DNA of 46,782 bases, taken from the NCBI GenBank assembly GCA_030148915.1, contig JASBSN010000049.1, forward strand, positions 1 to 46,782. The letters are read 5' to 3'. Below are positions 43,242-46,782 of the stretch, piece after piece. Numbering within the stretch: the first letter of the stretch is position 1; each line of letters begins with the position of its first letter. A model generated the notes under the pieces. That model did no database searches. It was not told where the DNA came from and saw only the letters and a list, made by a program, of their open reading frames with translations. A program made the position numbers and the translations under genes. Source of the DNA: Thiogranum sp. (lineage in GTDB: Bacteria > Pseudomonadota > Gammaproteobacteria > DSM-19610).

Positions 43242-44479
43242 CACATGACTCCTTCTTTTTCGGCGTGACGCTCACGCCACTTGTCGGCCTCTTCTTCCCA
43301 GGTGTCCATGCGCACGAACGAATTGCTTCGCGGTTGTGCCACCATGGCGGGTTCCACGTCGAGCCCCACACCTTCGAGAAAGTTTGCCAGCCCGATACGT
43401 TCGATCATTTCGCCACAACGTTCGTGTTCCAGGCCGTTCTCGGCCCAAAAATCGATAATGGTCTCCGCGAGCTCCACCAGACTCTCGTAATCTTCAGCGG
43501 ATTGCAGTTTTTTGAAGGGCACTATTACAGTTCCGAACAGATCGCCGATCTTGAGGGTACGTTTACCGCCAACAAGAATCGTCACACCGCGGTCTTTGCC
43601 CGGCGAAAGCGCTTTGGTCATCACGTTGATGCAGTGCATGCAGCGCACGCAATTGCGGTTGTCGATATCAATGCTGTCATCGTCTTTGAGCGTCATGCAG
43701 CGGGTCGGGCAACGGGTGATGACATTGTCAATAACGTATTGCCTGCCCTTTTTCTCGACAAACGCCTTGACCTCCTGCGGTTTGACCTGGATTTCGTCAC
43801 GCCAGGTACCGATAACCGCCATGTCGGAGCGCTGCACGGAGTTCATGCAATCGTTGGGACAACCGGAGAATTTGAACTTGAACTTGTAGGGTAGCGCCGG
43901 ACGGTGCAGGTCGTCGGTAAAGGAATTCATCACCGTGCGATGCGCTACCGCCTCATTAAAACAGGAATGCTCGCAACGCGCCGCGCCGACACACGACATC
44001 GAGGTACGCACCGATGGGCCTGCACCGCCCATATCGAAGCCGAGCTCGTTGATGGCATCGAAGGCATCCTGGACTTTCTCAGAGGTGCAACCCTGAAACA
44101 TCATGTCACCGCTCTGACCGTGCAGGGCGAGCAGACCGGAACCGTGTTCGTCCCACACATCACAAAACTTGCGCAAAATATCGGTATCGTAGTGCATACC
44201 CGGCGGCGGCATAATGCGCAGTGTATGGAACTCCTTCGAGGCCGGGAACTTGTCGGCCACCTCGGAGAAACGCGGTATGACCCCGCCGCCGTATCCCATC
44301 ACGGACACGGTGCCACCTTTCCAGTAACCCTTTTTGTTGGCGTAGGAGTATTCAAGCTGCCCGAGCAGATCGGACATCATTTCATTTTTCTCCGCCAGCC
44401 GTTTAAACCCGGTGACGAAACTGGGCCATGGACCACTTTCCAGCTGATCCAGGTTGGGTGTGTCATGCTTCTTTTTCAT
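43241..44479 (-). CDS. dsrA: Dissimilatory sulfite reductase alpha subunit
   Basis: A 412-residue protein, choosing ATG 44479 (MKKKHDTPNLDQLESGPWPSF) with GGAGG eight bases upstream; this matches usual DsrA length. Cluster-binding cysteines: SCVGAARCEHSC and GCPNDCMNS (sirohaem-linked 4Fe-4S), then CPTRCMTL and CVRCMHCINVM in the ferredoxin domain. It is translationally coupled to dsrB. The upstream region is strongly AT-rich with a dyad. Only dsrAB are present here; dsrEFHCMKLJOPN must be elsewhere or absent. Confidence 0.95.
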   Translation of the reverse strand: MKKKHDTPNLDQLESGPWPSFVTGFKRLAEKNEMMSDLLGQLEYSYANKKGYWKGGTVSVMGYGGGVIPRFSEVADKFPASKEFHTLRIMPPPGMHYDTDILRKFCDVWDEHGSGLLALHGQSGDMMFQGCTSEKVQDAFDAINELGFDMGGAGPSVRTSMSCVGAARCEHSCFNEAVAHRTVMNSFTDDLHRPALPYKFKFKFSGCPNDCMNSVQRSDMAVIGTWRDEIQVKPQEVKAFVEKKGRQYVIDNVITRCPTRCMTLKDDDSIDIDNRNCVRCMHCINVMTKALSPGKDRGVTILVGGKRTLKIGDLFGTVIVPFKKLQSAEDYESLVELAETIIDFWAENGLEHERCGEMIERIGLANFLEGVGLDVEPAMVAQPRSNSFVRMDTWEEEADKWRERHAEKEGVM

Positions 44480-44646
44480 GCGTAAAGCCTCCAACTGAAT
44501 AAAATATAAGCAGAAGTCCAAACACCCTGGGCACAACGCTCACAGCGGGTGGGCCTCCCCGGTTTACCAACTACTCCGTCTTTACCCTGATTCCCATAAG
44601 GTCTTAGGCATAATTTGAATATAAGCCAACAATAATTAAATACAAA

Positions 44647-44671
44647 CGATATTTATTGCTAGTTAATATCG
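44647..44671. promoter_or_regulatory. AT-rich dyad upstream of dsrAB
   Basis: CGATATT, eleven bases, AATATCG: perfect seven-base arms about 170 bp upstream of the dsrA ATG, inside an AT-rich stretch (about 44590-44695) that contrasts with the GC-rich genes around it. Candidate operator/promoter region for dsrAB. The regulator is unknown. Confidence 0.4.
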
Positions 44672-44716
44672 CTATTATCAATTTAATTTCCACGGCTCCT
44701 GGATTTCATCAGTACG

Positions 44717-45076
44717 CTACTGTGAGCGCATATGGCGCTCGAGATACTCTTGCAAGGCCACTGCATTATTGAATTTTTCATTTTTTGCCCCGTAAACCAG
44801 CGTTAATCGGCCCACACGGGCCTGCCGGACGAGATCCTTGATGGCTTCCGGATGGCTATCCAGTTCGCCGAAATAACGGCCCTTGAAGCCGTCCCATTTG
44901 CGTGGGTCATGGGCGAACCATTTGCGTAACGCCGCACTGGGCGCCAGGTCCTTGCGCCAGGCATCCAGCGACAATGCCTGTCGGGCGACGCCACGCGGCC
45001 ACATTCTATCCACCAGCACCCGGTAGCCATCGCCGGATGCCGGCGCCTCATAGGCGCGTTTGGGAGGCGCTATCAT
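44717..45076 (-). CDS. DUF488 family protein
   Basis: A 119-residue protein with the DUF488 (YeaO-like) marks: VLVDRMWPRGV near residue 20, DAWRKDLAPSAALRKWFAHDP, and FKGRYFGEL. Basic and aromatic residues in these motifs are conserved in the family, whose biochemical role is not settled. Its ATG overlaps the stop of the upstream gene (TGATG), so it is translated in tandem with it. Upstream of the AT-rich dsr promoter region. Confidence 0.85.
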   Translation of the reverse strand: MIAPPKRAYEAPASGDGYRVLVDRMWPRGVARQALSLDAWRKDLAPSAALRKWFAHDPRKWDGFKGRYFGELDSHPEAIKDLVRQARVGRLTLVYGAKNEKFNNAVALQEYLERHMRSQ

Positions 45077-45537
45077 CAGCCGTAGCCTACCCTGGAATTC
45101 TGCTCTTTCGCGTTGCGAGCCAGCTTGGCCTCCTCTGAGTTATAAGCCTTGCCTGACCAGAGCATTTCATAGGCAATCTCTTCGTTGCCGTTCTCGCACA
45201 GATCCAGTACCTGGTTGAACAGGGGTTGGAAAGTGTCGCTGCGGTGCGAACGTTCATGCAGATCAAAAGATCGCCAGAAGGTAACAATCAACGCCTCGCG
45301 ATGTTTGAACGGACTCGCAACGGCCTGTCCGATGGTGGAACCCTCGTTGGAAATGTTGCCGCTGTTGAGCACGACAAACCCACCGACAAAGCCGCTATCG
45401 GAATGATAGGTTTTGACGTTCTCACACAGCACCGCCACCCGCTCCTGAAGATCATCCACCGTGAACCCCGGTTTGATGATGACGCGGTTCACGGTCACAA
45501 TACCGTCGTGCGGGAAGTTCTCAATCAATGCGGACAT
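45076..45537 (-). CDS. Conserved hypothetical protein, possibly a dimeric alpha/beta-barrel (ABM-like) fold
   Basis: A 153-residue protein I do not recognise with certainty. The order of segments (NRVIIKPGFTVDDLQERVAVL, then SDSGFVGGFVVLNSG, then REALIVTFWRSFDLHERSHRSDTF) resembles antibiotic-biosynthesis-monooxygenase-type ferredoxin-like folds. The C-terminal third is helical and charged. No signal peptide. It is first in a two-gene unit with the DUF488 protein and divergent from a LysR regulator that may control it. Confidence 0.7.
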   Translation of the reverse strand: MSALIENFPHDGIVTVNRVIIKPGFTVDDLQERVAVLCENVKTYHSDSGFVGGFVVLNSGNISNEGSTIGQAVASPFKHREALIVTFWRSFDLHERSHRSDTFQPLFNQVLDLCENGNEEIAYEMLWSGKAYNSEEAKLARNAKEQNSRVGYG

Positions 45538-45741
45538 AATGCTATCTCCTTAAATCTGTGCGTCAGTGCGTCGCTATGCCGATCACAATGACGATCTCAA
45601 GACAGAGAACCAGCATGACCCAGGGGTGTTGTCGAAAAAAATGTTTCACCCTCATGGCCCGCGTCTCGCTGGTTTGTTTACTTATTATTGAGCCTAGACA
45701 CGGAATTGATATTTGTAAAACGATGAATTTTTGCGGATAAC

Positions 45742-45756
45742 ATCGATATCGTCGAT
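45742..45756. promoter_or_regulatory. Short dyad before the LysR gene
   Basis: ATCGA, five bases, TCGAT, ending 14 bp before the ATG at 45771, between divergent genes. The position suits autoregulation by the LysR protein. It shows a T-N11-A-like spacing only loosely. Confidence 0.3.
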
Positions 45757-45770
45757 ACTATACGCGGCCT

Positions 45771-46616
45771 ATGGACACAGAACTCGCACGTACCTTCCTC
45801 GTTGTCGTGGCTGCCGGTAATTTCAGCACGGCGGCGGAGCACCTCCACGTCACGCAATCAACGGTAAGCGCACGGATTCGTTCCCTGGAACAATTGCTCG
45901 GATGCGCGCTGTTCGTGCGCAACAAGGCGGGGACCAGCCTGACACCGGCAGGCCGCCAGTTTCAGAAACACGCGACTAACCTGGTGCGTACCGTAGAGGC
46001 AGTACGACAGACAGTCGGTATCCAATCAGGCTTCCGCGCCACCCTCACCCTAGGGGGTCGATTCGGTTTGTGGGAACAGTTGCTGCTGCGCTGGTTAACC
46101 TGGATGCGACAACATCAAGCCGATGTCTCGGTGCGGGCTGAAATCGGCCTGGATGCAGAGCTGATGCAAAGGCTCATTGAAGGCAGTATTGATATCGGCG
46201 TCATCTACACACCACAAAGCCGCCCGGGCATGACGGTGGAACACTTGCTGGATGAACAACTCGTGCTGGTCGCCACGCAGCCCGATGCCACCGGACCGGG
46301 CGATCCTGACTACGTGTTTGTGGATTGGGGGCCTGAATTCTTCCACAAACACAGCGTGCACTTCCCCGATCGGGGCAACACACCACTGGTGGCCGGCATC
46401 GGCTGGCTCGGCATGCAGCATATTCTTGCCGAGGGTGGCTCAGGGTATTTTCCGTTGCGCCTGGTCCGTGAACAGCTCAATAGCGGCCATCTCACACTGA
46501 TAGAGCAGGCACCTAAATTCGCCTTACCCGCTTACGTCGTATATCCCACGGAGGCAGAGCCCACGGTGATTGGGCCGGCCGTCGCAGGCTTGCGTCAGGT
46601 CGCAACTGAGCCATAA
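45771..46616 (+). CDS. LysR-family transcriptional regulator
   Basis: A 281-residue regulator. The N-terminal winged HTH (about residues 1-60) reads ELARTFLVVVAAGNFSTAAEHLHVTQSTVSARIRSLEQLLG. The effector domain has two lobes from about residue 90 and includes GSIDIGVIYTP, the typical hinge region. It is divergent from the ABM-like/DUF488 pair, the usual arrangement for a LysR protein and its target. The effector is unknown. Confidence 0.93.
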   Translation: MDTELARTFLVVVAAGNFSTAAEHLHVTQSTVSARIRSLEQLLGCALFVRNKAGTSLTPAGRQFQKHATNLVRTVEAVRQTVGIQSGFRATLTLGGRFGLWEQLLLRWLTWMRQHQADVSVRAEIGLDAELMQRLIEGSIDIGVIYTPQSRPGMTVEHLLDEQLVLVATQPDATGPGDPDYVFVDWGPEFFHKHSVHFPDRGNTPLVAGIGWLGMQHILAEGGSGYFPLRLVREQLNSGHLTLIEQAPKFALPAYVVYPTEAEPTVIGPAVAGLRQVATEP

Positions 46617-46782
46617 CGGGAGCGCACGACAACAAAGGCGTAGCAACCTGCTGGCGCCGAACGGGGCTCCCGTTTCGGAAAAGGGCGCGCTGACCCTTCC
46701 AGGCGCGGCGCTCATCGAAGCGGATTCAGTTCGTTACAGGACCCTGGATCTCTGCCGCCAGCTCACGTAAGCCGTGCAATGC
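46617..46782. other. Window end, no gene seen
   Basis: Open frames here are short, overlap the end of the LysR gene or run off the edge, and show no family features. Confidence 0.3.

Noticed and set aside
45558-45740. 60-residue plus-strand frame before the LysR gene
   Set aside because: No family features and it lies in the divergent promoter region.
1-46782. CRISPR arrays, tRNA or rRNA genes, phage genes
   Set aside because: No regularly spaced repeats, no tRNA-like cloverleaf or conserved rRNA segments and no phage or transposase proteins were found by eye.

Overview
The window looks like a chromosomal piece of a sulfur-oxidising, nitrogen-oxide-handling proteobacterium, most likely a gammaproteobacterial chemolithotroph. 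The evidence is dissimilatory sulfite reductase dsrAB, a DsrC-family protein, a secreted DsrE-family protein, a Nitrosomonas-type nirK cluster with cytochromes and a two-domain multicopper oxidase, two NsrR-type Rrf2 regulators and nnrS. The organism is inferred from gene content only. There are no rRNA or tRNA genes, phage genes or CRISPR arrays. One MITE-like repeat is present.

Layout. (1) 1-4128: a copper P-type ATPase cut by the window edge, a small thioredoxin-fold protein upstream of it, and a divergent flavoprotein of the NDH-2/SQR type. (2) 4187-12985: one giant cyclic beta-1,2-glucan synthase (NdvB-like). (3) 13165-16255: an ABC exporter (ATPase plus two FtsX/MacB-type permeases) whose ATPase carries a C-terminal YHS metal-binding domain. 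(4) About 16523-17050: a graveyard with the 3' end of a second DsrC-like gene joined to a decayed peroxiredoxin gene. (5) 17055-24322: a CNNM/CBS protein, a Na/Pi cotransporter, class I fructose-bisphosphate aldolase, a COG2187 kinase-like protein, PRPP synthetase with a -1 frameshift at an A AAA AAC heptamer, an alpha/beta-hydrolase remnant and a phosphoribosyltransferase. (6) 24520-27595: sodC and an arsenic operon arsR-arsI-arsC-acr3. (7) 27806-31243: a cNMP-domain thioredoxin-reductase-like flavoprotein and a CPA2 antiporter. (8) 31329-35541: a minus-strand nirK - dihaem cytochrome - monohaem cytochrome - multicopper oxidase - nsrR - dsrE cluster with a good NsrR-type operator in front of nirK. 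(9) 35645-42113: cyclopropane fatty acid synthase, the cysteine-less DsrC-like fusion protein, a second NsrR divergent from nnrS, a MITE, and ptsP. (10) 42168-46616: dsrAB without the rest of the dsr operon, a two-gene unit (DUF488 plus an unknown protein), and a LysR regulator.

How it fits together. Regions 8-10 combine nitrite/NO handling (NirK, cytochromes, multicopper oxidase, NnrS, two NsrR) with sulfur oxidation (DsrAB, DsrE-like, DsrC-like). Regions 1, 3 and 6 are metal and metalloid defence. The most unusual items are a DsrC-like protein whose two redox cysteines are replaced and which is fused to an N-terminal beta-type domain, together with a decaying second copy 20 kb away; the ABC-YHS fusion; the reversed ncg/nirK order with nsrR and dsrE at its end; dsrAB separated from its usual partners; and the frameshifted PRPP synthetase.
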